Shown: positions 16,989 through 26,098, numbered from the stretch's first letter. The stretch is 64,000 bases of DNA from JAWLEP01 sp964553045 (GCA_964553045.1 CAZKJG010000001.1:1-64000), one strand, 5' to 3'. The notes: generated by a model from the letters alone, not told the origin. A program made the numbers and translations.

Positions 16989-19034
16989 CTACCCCAGGCC
17001 AAGAGCCGTCCCTGCCTGGTAGACGATCAGCGTCACCGCGTAGGCCAGCAGCGTAAGACCGCCGAGCTGGGCCAGAGCCCAGCCCCAGGAGTTGGTCTCG
17101 CGTTTCGTCACGGCGATGGTCGCCATGCAGGGGGCGGAGATCAGTGCGAATAGCATTATCGACAGCCCGACAAGCGGGCTGTAGCGCTGGCGCAGCCTCT
17201 CCCTCAGGGGCTCGGACTCCTCGTCGGCCTCGCCCAGGGAGTAGATGATGCCCATCTGGGCCACGAAAACCTCCTTGGCCGCGAAGGAGCCGATAAAGGC
17301 GGTTCCAATTCTCCAGTCGAATCCCAGGGGGCGGAGGGCCGGCTCCAGGAACTGCCCGATGCGGCCTGCGGCGCTGTGCCGCAGCTCCATGGCGTGGGCC
17401 TGCTCGGGCCTGTCCGGCATGCGCTCCTCTGGGGGAGCCGGGAAGGTGCTCAGGGCCCACATCAGTATGGCGGCGGCCAGTATTATGGTGCCCGCCTTCC
17501 GCAGGTAGAGCCAGGCGCGCTGCCACATGTGCACGAAGATGCCCCTGAGGGTGGGAAGCCTGTAGGGCGGCAGCTCCAGTACGAAGGGGGACGGCTCGCC
17601 GCGGAACACGAACCTGCGGAGGAGTTTTGCCGCGGCAACCGCCAGCAGTATTCCGACAATGTAGATTATCCACAGCATCCTGGCGTGCCACGCCTGCGGG
17701 AAGAAGGCGGGGATGATGAGCAGGTAGATGGGCAGCCGGGCACCGCAGCTTATCAGGGGCAGAACAAGTATCGTGGTTAGCCGGTCGCGCCGGCTGGAGA
17801 GGATGCGGGTGGACATGATCGCCGGGACCGTGCATCCGAAGCCCACCAGCATGGGGATGAAACTCTTGCCCTGCAGGCCAATGCGGCTCATCAGCCGGTC
17901 CATCAGGAAGGCCGCCCGGGCCATGTATCCGGAGTCCTCCAGTATCGCTACGGCCAAGAACAGAAGCAGAATGTTGGGCAGGAAGACCAGCACTCCGCCT
18001 ACCCCGCCTATGACGCCGTCCACAAGCAGTGACTTCAGGAGGCTCTCGGCGCCAGCGGGCCAGAGGCCCGAAACGGCGGCCGCGAGCTGACCGAAGCGCG
18101 ACTCCAGCCAGCCCATCATCGGGGCGCCCAGGGAGAAGGTCGTCCAGAAGACCAGGTACATGAGCCCCAGGAATATGGGAATGCCCAGCAGCCTGCTGGT
18201 CACTACGGAGTCGATCCGGTCGGAAAGGGTGTGCCGCTTCTCCACCGTCGAGCGTATCACCTTCATGCACACGCCGCTGATGAAGCCGTAGCGGTCCTCT
18301 ATCAGCGCCATGTCCGGATCGCCATCCAGCCGATCGGCGGCCCTCTCGGCCACTTTCAGGGCCTCCCGGGGCGCATCCGAGGACCTCTCTTCGAAGGTCT
18401 CCAGGAATCGGACGGCCCTCCATCTGGCCTGCCGGGGGCTGTCACCGGGCTCTCCGAGCTCACCGGCGATCTGGCCTAGGGCCTCCTCCAGGTCCGGACG
18501 GTAGCGTATGGGCACCGGGTCGGCGACGACTATTTCGGCCAGAACTCCGTCGATCGCCCCTCTGAGCTCGTCCATCCCCCTTCCTGTGCTGCCCACGGTG
18601 GGAACGGCGGGAACGCCCAGCAGGCTCGACAGAAGCTCTGCGTCGATGTCCATGCCCCGCCTCCTGGCGATGTCCCACATGTTCAGCGCCAGGACCATCG
18701 GCAGCCCCATCTCGGCTATCTGAACCGCCAGGTAGAGGTTCCTCTCCAGGTTGGAGGCGTCCAGGACCACCACCACCAGGTCGGTCCCTCCCTCCAGGAG
18801 CACCTGCCTGGCTATCCGCTCCTCCTCGGAGAAGGCCGTGAGGCCGTACGTTCCGGGCAGGTCAAGCAGGTCAGCGTCCCCTCCCGAAAGGGAAAGTACA
18901 CCCTGCTTGCGCTCAACTGTGACGCCCGGGTAGTTGCCCACGTGCTGGCGGGAGCCGGTGAGCGCGTTGAATATGGTGGTCTTTCCCGAGTTCGGGTTTC
19001 CCGCCAGTGCTACGAGTCTCCGTGGCTCCGACAA
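16989..19034 (-). CDS. feoB: Ferrous iron transporter FeoB
   Basis: A 681-residue GTPase-permease that imports Fe2+ across the inner membrane. G-domain motifs: G1 GNPNSGKT at 12-19, G2 region YPGVTVE around T39, G3 DLPG at 58-61, G4 NMWD at 118-121. A helical spacer and about 10 membrane segments follow, with the two inverted Gate regions (GVIGGVGGVLVFLPNILLLF and the later GFDWRIGTAFIGSFAAKEVF). Length is typical. It lies 35 bases after feoA in the same operon as its DtxR-type regulator. Confidence 0.97.
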   Translation of the reverse strand: MSEPRRLVALAGNPNSGKTTIFNALTGSRQHVGNYPGVTVERKQGVLSLSGGDADLLDLPGTYGLTAFSEEERIARQVLLEGGTDLVVVVLDASNLERNLYLAVQIAEMGLPMVLALNMWDIARRRGMDIDAELLSSLLGVPAVPTVGSTGRGMDELRGAIDGVLAEIVVADPVPIRYRPDLEEALGQIAGELGEPGDSPRQARWRAVRFLETFEERSSDAPREALKVAERAADRLDGDPDMALIEDRYGFISGVCMKVIRSTVEKRHTLSDRIDSVVTSRLLGIPIFLGLMYLVFWTTFSLGAPMMGWLESRFGQLAAAVSGLWPAGAESLLKSLLVDGVIGGVGGVLVFLPNILLLFLAVAILEDSGYMARAAFLMDRLMSRIGLQGKSFIPMLVGFGCTVPAIMSTRILSSRRDRLTTILVLPLISCGARLPIYLLIIPAFFPQAWHARMLWIIYIVGILLAVAAAKLLRRFVFRGEPSPFVLELPPYRLPTLRGIFVHMWQRAWLYLRKAGTIILAAAILMWALSTFPAPPEERMPDRPEQAHAMELRHSAAGRIGQFLEPALRPLGFDWRIGTAFIGSFAAKEVFVAQMGIIYSLGEADEESEPLRERLRQRYSPLVGLSIMLFALISAPCMATIAVTKRETNSWGWALAQLGGLTLLAYAVTLIVYQAGTALGLG

Positions 19035-19067
19035 TGTCAGATCCCCCTTTGCAATCGGCCCGCCTGA

Positions 19068-19086
19068 TGTTAGTTGTGCCTAACTA
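19068..19086 (-). promoter_or_regulatory. Second copy of the DtxR-like box, within the feoA 3' end
   Basis: TGTTAGTTGTGCCTAACTA differs in only two or three positions from the palindrome upstream of the operon (21818-21835). It covers the last codons of feoA (RHN-stop) just before feoB. It could bind DtxR for internal control of feoB. Its overlap with coding sequence means chance cannot be excluded. Confidence 0.4.
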
Positions 19087-19360
19087 CAGAAGCAAAAAAA
19101 GTACTGCAAACTATGCGCATCGCCTCACCGCGGCGCAGAACCACCCTTCCCTCTCCCCTGGAAACCACCAGGGGCGTTCCGCGGCGGTTGCGGATCACCG
19201 TCACCCTGGCACCGGGAACGAAGCCCATTTGCGCCATCCTTCCCGCGAACCTCCTGCAGCCGGTGATGCCGCGCACCTCCAGGGTCTCGCCCTCCGCGGC
19301 CAAAGCCAGGGGAATAGTCCCCGGCTCCCGGCTCCTACAGCGGTTCGACTTCGATCTCAC
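19070..19360 (-). CDS. feoA: Ferrous iron transport protein FeoA
   Basis: A small SH3-like protein that supports FeoB. The core is ETLEVRGITGCRRFAGRMAQ-MGFVPGARVTVIRNRRGTPL, the classic FeoA fold, ending VVLRRGEAMRIVCS. The open frame begins at a GTG (19360) inside the dtxR 3' end. Family members usually begin at about IPLALAAEGE, so the real start may be the ATT at 19315 or TTG at 19303 behind GGAGCCGGGAG; the first 14 residues are doubtful. It sits between dtxR and feoB. Confidence 0.9.
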   Translation of the reverse strand: MRSKSNRCRSREPGTIPLALAAEGETLEVRGITGCRRFAGRMAQMGFVPGARVTVIRNRRGTPLVVSRGEGRVVLRRGEAMRIVCSTFFASVVRHN

Positions 19361-20093
19361 GTGCCTCCGCCTTCCGCAGCGAGAGGTGGTAGCCTTTGAG
19401 CTTCAGGTCCATCGGGTCGCCCAGGGGCGCGACCTTTGTAACCTCAACAACGGTCCCCCTGGTACCTCCCATACTCGCTATCCGCTTCCTCAGCTCCGGG
19501 GAGCCGGCCACCCGCAGTATTCGGCAGCGCTGGCCTGCCCCGAGTCTGTCCAGAGTCATTCTCTCCCCCTCGGATTCCTTCTGTCTCCTGAGCTGGCGCA
19601 CCTCGTTCAGGCTCTCCTCTACGCAGCTCTCGCACTCGGAGAGGTCGGAGCGCGCGTACTCGCATTTGTATGCCATGCCGCGGACCCACTTGCTGCCCGC
19701 CCGGGGGCAGGCCCTGAGGAAGTCGGCGAAGTCCACCAGCCTGTCTATCACTCCGCCGGAGACGGCATGCTCCATGCCGCAGGCGGCCCTCTCCGCCTCC
19801 TCCGGCTCCACCGCCAGCACGTCCACGAGGAAGTCCCGCAGCACGCGGTGCTTCCTGGCGATGCCCCTGCCGACCCTCTCGCCCTTCTCGGTGAGCGTGG
19901 TCACCTCGTATGGGGCGTAGTTCACGAAGCCCTTCTCCGCCAGGGCGCGAAGGGCGCCGGTGACGGAGGAGCGGGTGACCTTCAGCCTCTCGGCGATGTC
20001 CCTGGACCTGGCCATCCCCTTCTCGACTGTCAGGTTGAAGATAGCCTCCAGGTAGTCCTCAAGGCTCTCCGTGAGTGCCCTGCTCTCCGTCAT
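19335..20093 (-). CDS. DtxR/MntR-family metal-dependent regulator
   Basis: A 252-residue iron- or manganese-dependent repressor. There is an N-terminal winged helix (SLEDYLEAIFNLTVEKGMAR, then RLKVTRSSVTGALRALAEKG), a dimerisation/metal domain (KHRVLRDFLVDVLAVEPEEAE, CGMEHAVS) and a C-terminal FeoA/SH3-like domain (about 180-252). A Cys-rich stretch (CEYARSDLSECESC) between the domains is extra. The family represses uptake genes when metal is plentiful. Its location inside the feo operon and two TTAG...CTAA boxes nearby point to autoregulation by iron. Confidence 0.92.
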   Translation of the reverse strand: MTESRALTESLEDYLEAIFNLTVEKGMARSRDIAERLKVTRSSVTGALRALAEKGFVNYAPYEVTTLTEKGERVGRGIARKHRVLRDFLVDVLAVEPEEAERAACGMEHAVSGGVIDRLVDFADFLRACPRAGSKWVRGMAYKCEYARSDLSECESCVEESLNEVRQLRRQKESEGERMTLDRLGAGQRCRILRVAGSPELRKRIASMGGTRGTVVEVTKVAPLGDPMDLKLKGYHLSLRKAEAREIEVEPL

Positions 20094-20129
20094 GGCGGTC
20101 TCTCCTCTCCGGCTGCCCGGGCAGGCCGA

Positions 20130-20708
20130 TCAGATTCCCGAGGCCTTGATCCCGGCCCAGGTGGACCCGTCGAAGGCCAGATCCAGCTCCAGCTCCAGAT
20201 AGGGCCGGTTCTGGGAAGCCTCCCGCGAATGGAACTTCGTCCATGGATAAGTCCCGTCCACCACCATGACCAGACCGTAGTTCTCAAGGCCGCCATCGAC
20301 CCAGGCCTGCACCAGGCCGGTGATATCCACCGAGTCCCAGCCCAGATCGTCGAAGTGGTGGGTTGCCCAGACCTCGGTGCCGTGCTGGGCGTGAGCGCCG
20401 CTCCATGACTCGTCCCAGTCCTCGGTCACGGCAAAGACCTCCACGTAGGTCCCCTGTCCTGAGGGACACTGGAAGTAGGCGTTGAGAAACACCTCGGCGG
20501 AGCTGACGTCTGACCCGGACCACTCCTCCAGGTCCCATCGGATCATCACGCGCTCGTCCGGGTGTCCCACAGCGGGCTTGTTGGCTATCTGCAGATGGGT
20601 CTCCGTGCCCCAGCAGCCTCCCGATGGCATCGTGTAAGTGTCCGCCTGGGGCTCCTCCTCCACTGCCAGCGGCAGGATCGTCAGCATCGCCGTAATCAGC
20701 TGCAACAT
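20130..20708 (-). CDS. Secreted DNRLRE-domain protein in the iron operon
   Basis: A 192-residue protein with a signal peptide (MLQLITAMLTILPLAV) and one DNRLRE domain: DTYTMPSGGCWGTETHLQIA, VMIRWDLEEWSGSDVSSAEV, VDITGLVQAWVDGG, and the closing FHSREASQNRPYLELEL. DNRLRE domains are jelly-roll folds usually found on large exoproteins; a stand-alone one is uncommon. It lies 16 bases after the porin and 36 before dtxR, clearly within the operon. It could be a surface accessory of the porin or receptor, but its role is unknown. Confidence 0.75.
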   Translation of the reverse strand: MLQLITAMLTILPLAVEEEPQADTYTMPSGGCWGTETHLQIANKPAVGHPDERVMIRWDLEEWSGSDVSSAEVFLNAYFQCPSGQGTYVEVFAVTEDWDESWSGAHAQHGTEVWATHHFDDLGWDSVDITGLVQAWVDGGLENYGLVMVVDGTYPWTKFHSREASQNRPYLELELDLAFDGSTWAGIKASGI

Positions 20709-20724
20709 GGCCTTGATCTCCTTT

Positions 20725-21786
20725 CTAGAAGAGGGCGCCGAGTCTGGTGGTTAGGATTGCCGCGTCCTTCCGGAGTCCTTCCGGCGTACCCGCCGGGGAC
20801 ATGTACTCGACGGCGGCGTAGCACTCAGCCGGAAGATCGAGCTTCACGCCGCCGGTCACCCACTGGAATGCCCAGTCACCCGAGGGAGCGTTGCTCCAGC
20901 GGTCCCATCTCTGCCAGGAGATGTAGGGCGTGAGCGCCGGCATCCGGTCCGACCCGGTGGCAATCCGGTATCCGCCCTGCAGGAGAATCGCGCTGTTCTC
21001 GATGTCCTCCGGGTCCTCCCCGCAGTCCGGCAGCCGGAAGGCCGAGGTCACGCCGTCTATCGCCGTGTACTCGGCCCTGCCCAGGAAGCCGCCTGCGGAG
21101 TAATCGATTCCGCCGCCCCAGCGACTGGCCTCCTCGGTTCCGTCCGAAGCGGGGTTGAGCTCGATCTCCATGGGGTTGTAGAACCCGCCCAGGGCAAGCC
21201 CCTGCAGGGGCGTACTCCAGGCAAGCCACAGGTTGCCGTCGTACTCGTCCTCCAGCGTTCCTCCGATTCCGTTGGCGTAGACGGCCTGAAGATCCAGGGC
21301 CCCCGCGCCTACGTCGAACTCAACCTCGAGAACGCCGCCCAGGGGATGGCATACCGGCGAGACCAGCTTCGACCAGCGGGGCTTCTCCGCCGCCAGGGTC
21401 CCCCCGCACTCCTCGCTCAGCTCGAATCCCTTGTGGACGTGAGCCTGCCCGAAACCGAACGCGGGGCCGCTCTCCCAGGGGGAGAGCTCCACCACCGCCT
21501 CGTGAACGGTGAGCATGCTGCCCCCGGTGCAGCTGGCTATTCCGATGACCGTCTCCTAGCCCATCAGGCCGCCGGCCCTCCCCGAGAACTCCAGGGTCGC
21601 CTTTCTGAGGCCGAAACGGGAGGGGCTGGCCACACGCCTTCCGGCGCTGCCGAACTGTCCCCAGCCGGAGTCGGCCGAGAACGACTGCAGGCCTATGATC
21701 ACTGCGCCCCCGATATCCGGAGGCTCGATTTCCAGCGCTGCGGAGAGCGCCGAGATGAGCATCGCAGCAAGCAGAACTTTCCTCAT
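20725..21786 (-). pseudogene. Porin-like outer-membrane protein interrupted by in-frame TAG
   Basis: A single frame of 354 codons with TAG at codon 77 (21556-21558). Before it: a signal peptide (MRKVLLAAMLISALSAALEI) and a first-strand region (FSADSGWGQFGSAGRRVASP, LRKATLEFSGRAGGLMG). After it: ETVIGIASCTGGS and a long series of alternating strands ending KDAAILTTRLGALF, with a terminal Phe as in barrel proteins. It resembles OprO/P-type porins. If read as one gene it heads the iron operon. Nonsense mutation or sequencing error is likeliest, since TAG is an ordinary stop elsewhere in the window. Confidence 0.65.
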
Positions 21787-21817
21787 TTGCACCACCCGAG
21801 TTTTGTAGGACTTACAG

Positions 21818-21835
21818 TGTTAGTTGTACCTAACA
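21818..21835 (-). promoter_or_regulatory. DtxR/IdeR-like operator upstream of the iron operon
   Basis: The palindrome TGTTAGTTGTACCTAACA has perfect 6-base arms (TGTTAG/CTAACA) and resembles the TTAGG...CCTAA boxes of SirR/MntR/IdeR regulators. It lies 32 bases upstream of the porin start, and a near-identical copy is at 19068-19086. The divergent peptidase gene starts at 21958 and could share control. Confidence 0.65.
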
Positions 21836-21957
21836 TATGCTCGGCGGCCATTTCGTCAAGGCTGCGGTCCGGGGTGGAGCGTTGTGGGAACGGATCGGCG
21901 GATATATGCTTTCCCCTTCTGAACAAACCGAAGGCATCACACCGATGGAGGTTGCGC

Positions 21958-24261
21958 ATGGACGGCCGAAACGCATTGTCGCTGTTTCCGGTTCTTCTGC
22001 TCGCCGCTGCAGCTGCGGGAATTCCCGCGGCCGGGCCGGACAGCTGGGTCTCCCTTGACGGCGAAGCCGGATCTCCGCCTGAGTGGCAGCTTGAGGGCTC
22101 GTCCGGAAGCGGCTTCACGCTGGTCATGGAGGTGCCCGGATTCTGGCTGTCGCGCTATCCGGGTGACGGGCAGGTCTACCTGAGGGCGGAGCTTCCGGGC
22201 CACCCCGCGGACGAGGTGGAGCCCGGGCTTCCGGAGCTTCCGGTGGTGCCCCTGCTATTCTCCCACCCCCCCGGAACAGAACCGGTAATCGAGGAGGTGA
22301 GGCTGGAGGCGGAGGCCGAGGTCGAGGATGTCACCATATACCCGGCTCAGCCCCCGACCACCGACGGCGGGCCCGGCTCGAACCACTCCTTCGTCTCCCC
22401 CGACCGGGAGGCCTACTCTTCGCCCGGCCCGTTCCCGGACCGGCGGGCCAGAATAGACAACCCCGGCAACTGGGGCGGCATGCCGGTGGCCCGGCTGGCC
22501 GTCTCCCCGCTGGCATGGGTGGGCTCTGAGAGCAGGCTCCTGGCGGCGGCCAGGATCGAGGTGGATGTGGTCTTCCGCGGCGAGGCGGAGGCCTTCCCGG
22601 CCATCTCCGAGCCCCTGCAGCGGCTGCACCGCAGCAGGATCATCAACCACGGGGACCTTCCGGTGCCCCAGACCTCCATGCGCGACGGCGACGGCCCGGA
22701 GTACGTGCTGATAACCAACGAGGACAACCTGGCCTCCATCACGCCCCTGGTGCGACTTCAGCACGTCCTGGGCAACCACGCCCACGTGGTGGTCCTCCCG
22801 AATCCTGCCACCTCCATGCAGATCGAGACCGCCGTGAACTCGGTCTACGAGCAGGGAGTGACCCGGTTCGTGGTGATAGCGGGCACGCACCAGCAGCTCC
22901 CCTCGCATCAGTACTCCAGCTTCGTGGGGGACTACTGGTTCGCGTGCGTGGACGGCGACAACTACGCCGACGTGGCGGTGGGCCGCTTCTCCGACACCGC
23001 CGACGACATACCCAACCAGGTGGACAAGGTGGCCTCCTACCTGTCGCACACGGGCACGCCGGGAGAGGCCTCCATACCGGCCACGACGGCCCTGGCGGCT
23101 CACGAGGAGGACTATCCCAACAAGTACACGGCCAACAAGAATTTCATCAGGAACTACACCTACGCCCTCACCGACGTGGTCTTCGACACCTTCTACCCCC
23201 CCGAGGGGGCCACGGCGGATATGCTGGCGGCGCGGATAAACGAGGGCGTGGGCACGGTGAACTACCGCGGCCACGGACAGGCCACCCACTGGCAGTGGTC
23301 TCCGGGATGGAACGCCGGCGACATCTACGGCCTCACCAATACCTTCCTGCCGCCGGTGTTCAACGTGGCCTGCCTGAACGGCGAGCACAACCTGTCCTAC
23401 AACTGTCTGGCCGAAAGCTGGATGGCGGCTCCGGGCGTAGGCGCCAGCGGAACACTGGGGGCCAGCGCCTCGTCCTACACCACTCCCAACAACACGCTGG
23501 ACAAGGGCATCTACTGGGCCCTCTACCGCGACGGCCTCACCATGGCCGGGGAGGCCATGGACGCCGCCAGGGTGGACATGATCACCGCCTATCCCTACTA
23601 CGGCCTGATCAACGCCAGAATGTACCACTGGTTCGGCGACCCGGCCCAGGACATCTTCAACTGCGACGAGACCGGGTCCCCATTCGCCCTGGAGCTGTCG
23701 GGCCCGGGCTTCGTGAACGCGGGCCCCCAGTCGGTCACCTACACCGTGCTCTCCCAGGGCTCACCAATGAGCGGGGTCACGGTATCTGCATCGGACGGGG
23801 TCGGCAACCATCCAGACGACCCCGAAGGCTTCTACGCCAGCGATACCACGGACTCTTCAGGCCAGGTGACGCTGGAATTCGACGGCACCGAGGGTGACTC
23901 GGTGCTGGTGGGCGCCTGGAAGCACAACTACGCCTTCGACACCCTGGCTGTGGACGTGGGGCAGGAGGGCGTGGAGGGGTCGGAGGGGACCGGAGCCGGT
24001 CTGGCCCTGGCCCAGCCCAGCCCCAACCCCAGCGCCGGAGCGCTCTCGATCCAGCTCTCTGTTGCGGGGCCGGCTTCGGTGAGCCTTGAGGTCTACGACG
24101 TCAGGGGCAGGCTGGTGGCAGTGCGGAACGAGGGTCCACTGCCCGTCGGCTGGAGCGGCCTCAGCTGGGACCTGGCCGGGCTTCCGTCGGGCCTCTATGT
24201 GCTGCGGGCCCGCGCCGGCGGCCGAGTCTCCGAGGCCAGAAAGGTCACACTGCTGCGCTAG
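21958..24261 (+). CDS. Secreted C25 (gingipain-like) cysteine peptidase with C-terminal sorting domain
   Basis: A 767-residue exoprotein; the ATG is preceded by GGAGG. Signal peptide about 1-25, propeptide-like region to about 240, then a peptidase C25 domain. The catalytic pair is His439 in VNYRGHGQATHW and Cys472 in FNVACLNGEHNLSYNCLAES. After a beta-sandwich comes a FlgD-Ig/T9SS-like C-terminal domain (PSPNPSAGALSI, YDVRGRLVAV, LPSGLYVLRARAG). Such domains direct export and surface attachment in T9SS bacteria. The enzyme probably degrades extracellular protein after Arg or Lys, an inference from the family. Confidence 0.9.
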   Translation: MDGRNALSLFPVLLLAAAAAGIPAAGPDSWVSLDGEAGSPPEWQLEGSSGSGFTLVMEVPGFWLSRYPGDGQVYLRAELPGHPADEVEPGLPELPVVPLLFSHPPGTEPVIEEVRLEAEAEVEDVTIYPAQPPTTDGGPGSNHSFVSPDREAYSSPGPFPDRRARIDNPGNWGGMPVARLAVSPLAWVGSESRLLAAARIEVDVVFRGEAEAFPAISEPLQRLHRSRIINHGDLPVPQTSMRDGDGPEYVLITNEDNLASITPLVRLQHVLGNHAHVVVLPNPATSMQIETAVNSVYEQGVTRFVVIAGTHQQLPSHQYSSFVGDYWFACVDGDNYADVAVGRFSDTADDIPNQVDKVASYLSHTGTPGEASIPATTALAAHEEDYPNKYTANKNFIRNYTYALTDVVFDTFYPPEGATADMLAARINEGVGTVNYRGHGQATHWQWSPGWNAGDIYGLTNTFLPPVFNVACLNGEHNLSYNCLAESWMAAPGVGASGTLGASASSYTTPNNTLDKGIYWALYRDGLTMAGEAMDAARVDMITAYPYYGLINARMYHWFGDPAQDIFNCDETGSPFALELSGPGFVNAGPQSVTYTVLSQGSPMSGVTVSASDGVGNHPDDPEGFYASDTTDSSGQVTLEFDGTEGDSVLVGAWKHNYAFDTLAVDVGQEGVEGSEGTGAGLALAQPSPNPSAGALSIQLSVAGPASVSLEVYDVRGRLVAVRNEGPLPVGWSGLSWDLAGLPSGLYVLRARAGGRVSEARKVTLLR

Positions 24262-24283
24262 CCCGGAAATGGACGGCATGGAT

Positions 24284-24309
24284 GCTCCCCGGCCGGCCGG
24301 CCGGGGAGC
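24284..24309. terminator. Perfect 26-base palindrome between convergent genes
   Basis: A perfect inverted repeat (GCTCCCCGGCCGG followed by its complement) lies in the 63-base gap between the converging peptidase and PQQ-propeller genes. The very stable hairpin would form on both strands. It lacks a U-tract but its position fits a bidirectional terminator. Confidence 0.65.
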
Positions 24310-24324
24310 CGTATCTCCCTTCTG

Positions 24325-25839
24325 CTAAAGCACAACCATCCTGGCGGTTCCCGCCGGGACTCCGTCCAGCACCAGCTTCAGCATGTAAGCGCCGGAAGGC
24401 ATCTCCGAGACGTCCAGATCCTGGGCGTGGCCGCCGGCCTGGAAGCTTCCCAGGCTCCTGGCCCGAACCAGCCTGCCGTCGGCGGAGTATACGCGGAGGG
24501 CTACCGCCGCTGGCTGCTGCAGCTCGAAAGTGACCCTGGCCGTGCTGCGGACCGGGTTGGAGGCCAGCACCGGATGGGCCGGTCCGGTCACGGAAGTCCC
24601 CCGGGCATCATGGACGCCGGGTATGCCCTCCGGCTCGTAGGCCCGTATGTCGGTCCCGGTGCCGCAGACGATGAGCGTTCCATCCCAGGCTATGGCCGGA
24701 GCGTCCACGCTGGAGACCGATGCCGACCAGCGCAGCGACAGGTCGGCGTTGAAGGAGTACAGCGTACTCTCTGAGGCCACGAAAACCCGCCCTGTCACGT
24801 CGGCGGCCATGTATGTGCTGATCCCGGCGTCCACGTTCATTGATGTATTCAGTATGGCGCCGTCGTCGGGGTCGAGCCGTACCACCTCGCCGCTTCGGCT
24901 GTAGCTGTAGACGCTGCCGTCCGCTCCCACCGCGAAGGAGGAGAAGGGCACGTATCCCAGCTCGGTCTCCCACTTCTCCACCAGGTCGCTTCCGGTATCC
25001 TCGAAGGCCACCAGGTAGTCCGTTCCCGGGTTGTTCTGTGAACGGGGGGCGTAGATGGTGCCGTCGGGGCCCACGAAGGGCGCCACCTGCTGTATGTAGC
25101 CCCCGTAGACCGCCGGGCTCTCGTACAGGAAGTCGCCGTCGTCCAGGTCGAAGACCTCTATCGTGGGTCCGCTGGATCCGGCGGCCCAGCCGTAGGCCTT
25201 TCCGCTGAAGACGGCAATCATGGAGCCGTTGCTGGTGGGTGAGTTGCGATCGGCGGTCCACACGGTGCTCCCGTCGGCGGCTTCGATGCGCATCACTTCG
25301 TTGTAGTTGCCCACTATCAGGTCTCCGTCGGGGGCAAAGGATACCCCCTCGGTGCTGGACTCGTCCACCAGATCGTCGGATCTCCAGATCTGGCTGCCGT
25401 CGGTGGCGTCAAGCGCGTACATGTAGGAGGCGTTGGTGTTCCCCGCCCGGGAGGCGTACACCACCCCGTCACGAATGGCGGATACGTGATTGCGCCAGTC
25501 GGTGGACGGAAAGTCCACGGGCAGGTCGGCCGACCATAGCTCCTCGCCGGTATGCAGATCGTAGGCGTAGATGTAGGTGCCGTGCAGCACGTCGCTTATG
25601 TCGAAGCAGCGGGCCACTGCCATGATGCCGCCGTCGGTCACCGGCGCCCATCCTATTACGGCATAGGCCCCTCCCTGCCACAGGAGGTCGGCCCCGCTGG
25701 GACCCGGCTCCTCGACCATACCGTAACGGGCCGGGTCGCCCCCGGTGGCAACGTTCCACTCCTCGGCGGCACTTGCAGGCGACGACACGAGGGCGCCGAC
25801 CAGAAGCAGCGCCGGGATGAACCCGAGTTTCTCTCGCAT
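24325..25839 (-). CDS. Secreted PQQ-type beta-propeller protein with C-terminal sorting domain
   Basis: A 504-residue secreted protein: signal peptide (1-25, cleavage after ASA), then repeated PQQ-like blades (YAYDLHTGEELWSADLP, YALDATDGSQIWRS, LVAFEDTGSDLVEKWETEL). It ends in a T9SS/FlgD-Ig-like domain (ASNPVRSTARVTFEL, YSADGRLVRARSL, MPSGAYMLKLVLDG). There is no sign of quinoprotein catalytic Asp/Glu or of haem c motifs, so it is probably a binding or structural propeller. It converges on the peptidase gene and shares its type of export signal. Confidence 0.85.
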   Translation of the reverse strand: MREKLGFIPALLLVGALVSSPASAAEEWNVATGGDPARYGMVEEPGPSGADLLWQGGAYAVIGWAPVTDGGIMAVARCFDISDVLHGTYIYAYDLHTGEELWSADLPVDFPSTDWRNHVSAIRDGVVYASRAGNTNASYMYALDATDGSQIWRSDDLVDESSTEGVSFAPDGDLIVGNYNEVMRIEAADGSTVWTADRNSPTSNGSMIAVFSGKAYGWAAGSSGPTIEVFDLDDGDFLYESPAVYGGYIQQVAPFVGPDGTIYAPRSQNNPGTDYLVAFEDTGSDLVEKWETELGYVPFSSFAVGADGSVYSYSRSGEVVRLDPDDGAILNTSMNVDAGISTYMAADVTGRVFVASESTLYSFNADLSLRWSASVSSVDAPAIAWDGTLIVCGTGTDIRAYEPEGIPGVHDARGTSVTGPAHPVLASNPVRSTARVTFELQQPAAVALRVYSADGRLVRARSLGSFQAGGHAQDLDVSEMPSGAYMLKLVLDGVPAGTARMVVL

Positions 25840-25988
25840 GGAACTCCTTTCTCCTGTCGCATGTCCTGGCGGGATCCCAGGCCGAGACGTAATGATAATT
25901 CCGAAAAGCTAGATACTGCGGTCGGAACGGTCGGTCAAACCGGCGGGCACCCGCCCGGGATGCTTGACGCCGGTGACATTCCAGTTAG

Positions 25989-26004
25989 TTTAGAGTTTGC
26001 TAAA
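25989..26004 (+). promoter_or_regulatory. Palindrome TTTAG-N6-CTAAA upstream of the propeller lipoprotein
   Basis: Perfect 5-base arms around AGTTTG. The 10-mer GTTTGCTAAA within it recurs in reverse orientation at 27308-27317, just before the arsR gene. It may be an operator for that ArsR protein, about 95 bases ahead of the lipoprotein start. Confidence 0.4.
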
Positions 26005-26098
26005 GTCTTGAAGTAGCCTATGCGGAGACTGCAGGAGCAGACGAATGCATGCCGCGGTCCCGGCGTGCGCCACACTGAATACCGAAACGAGGAGCAGC

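Noticed and set aside
22255..23628. Long minus-strand open frame opposite the C25 peptidase
   Set aside because: Val/Gly/His-rich antisense shadow; the plus strand has catalytic His and Cys motifs and a sorting domain.
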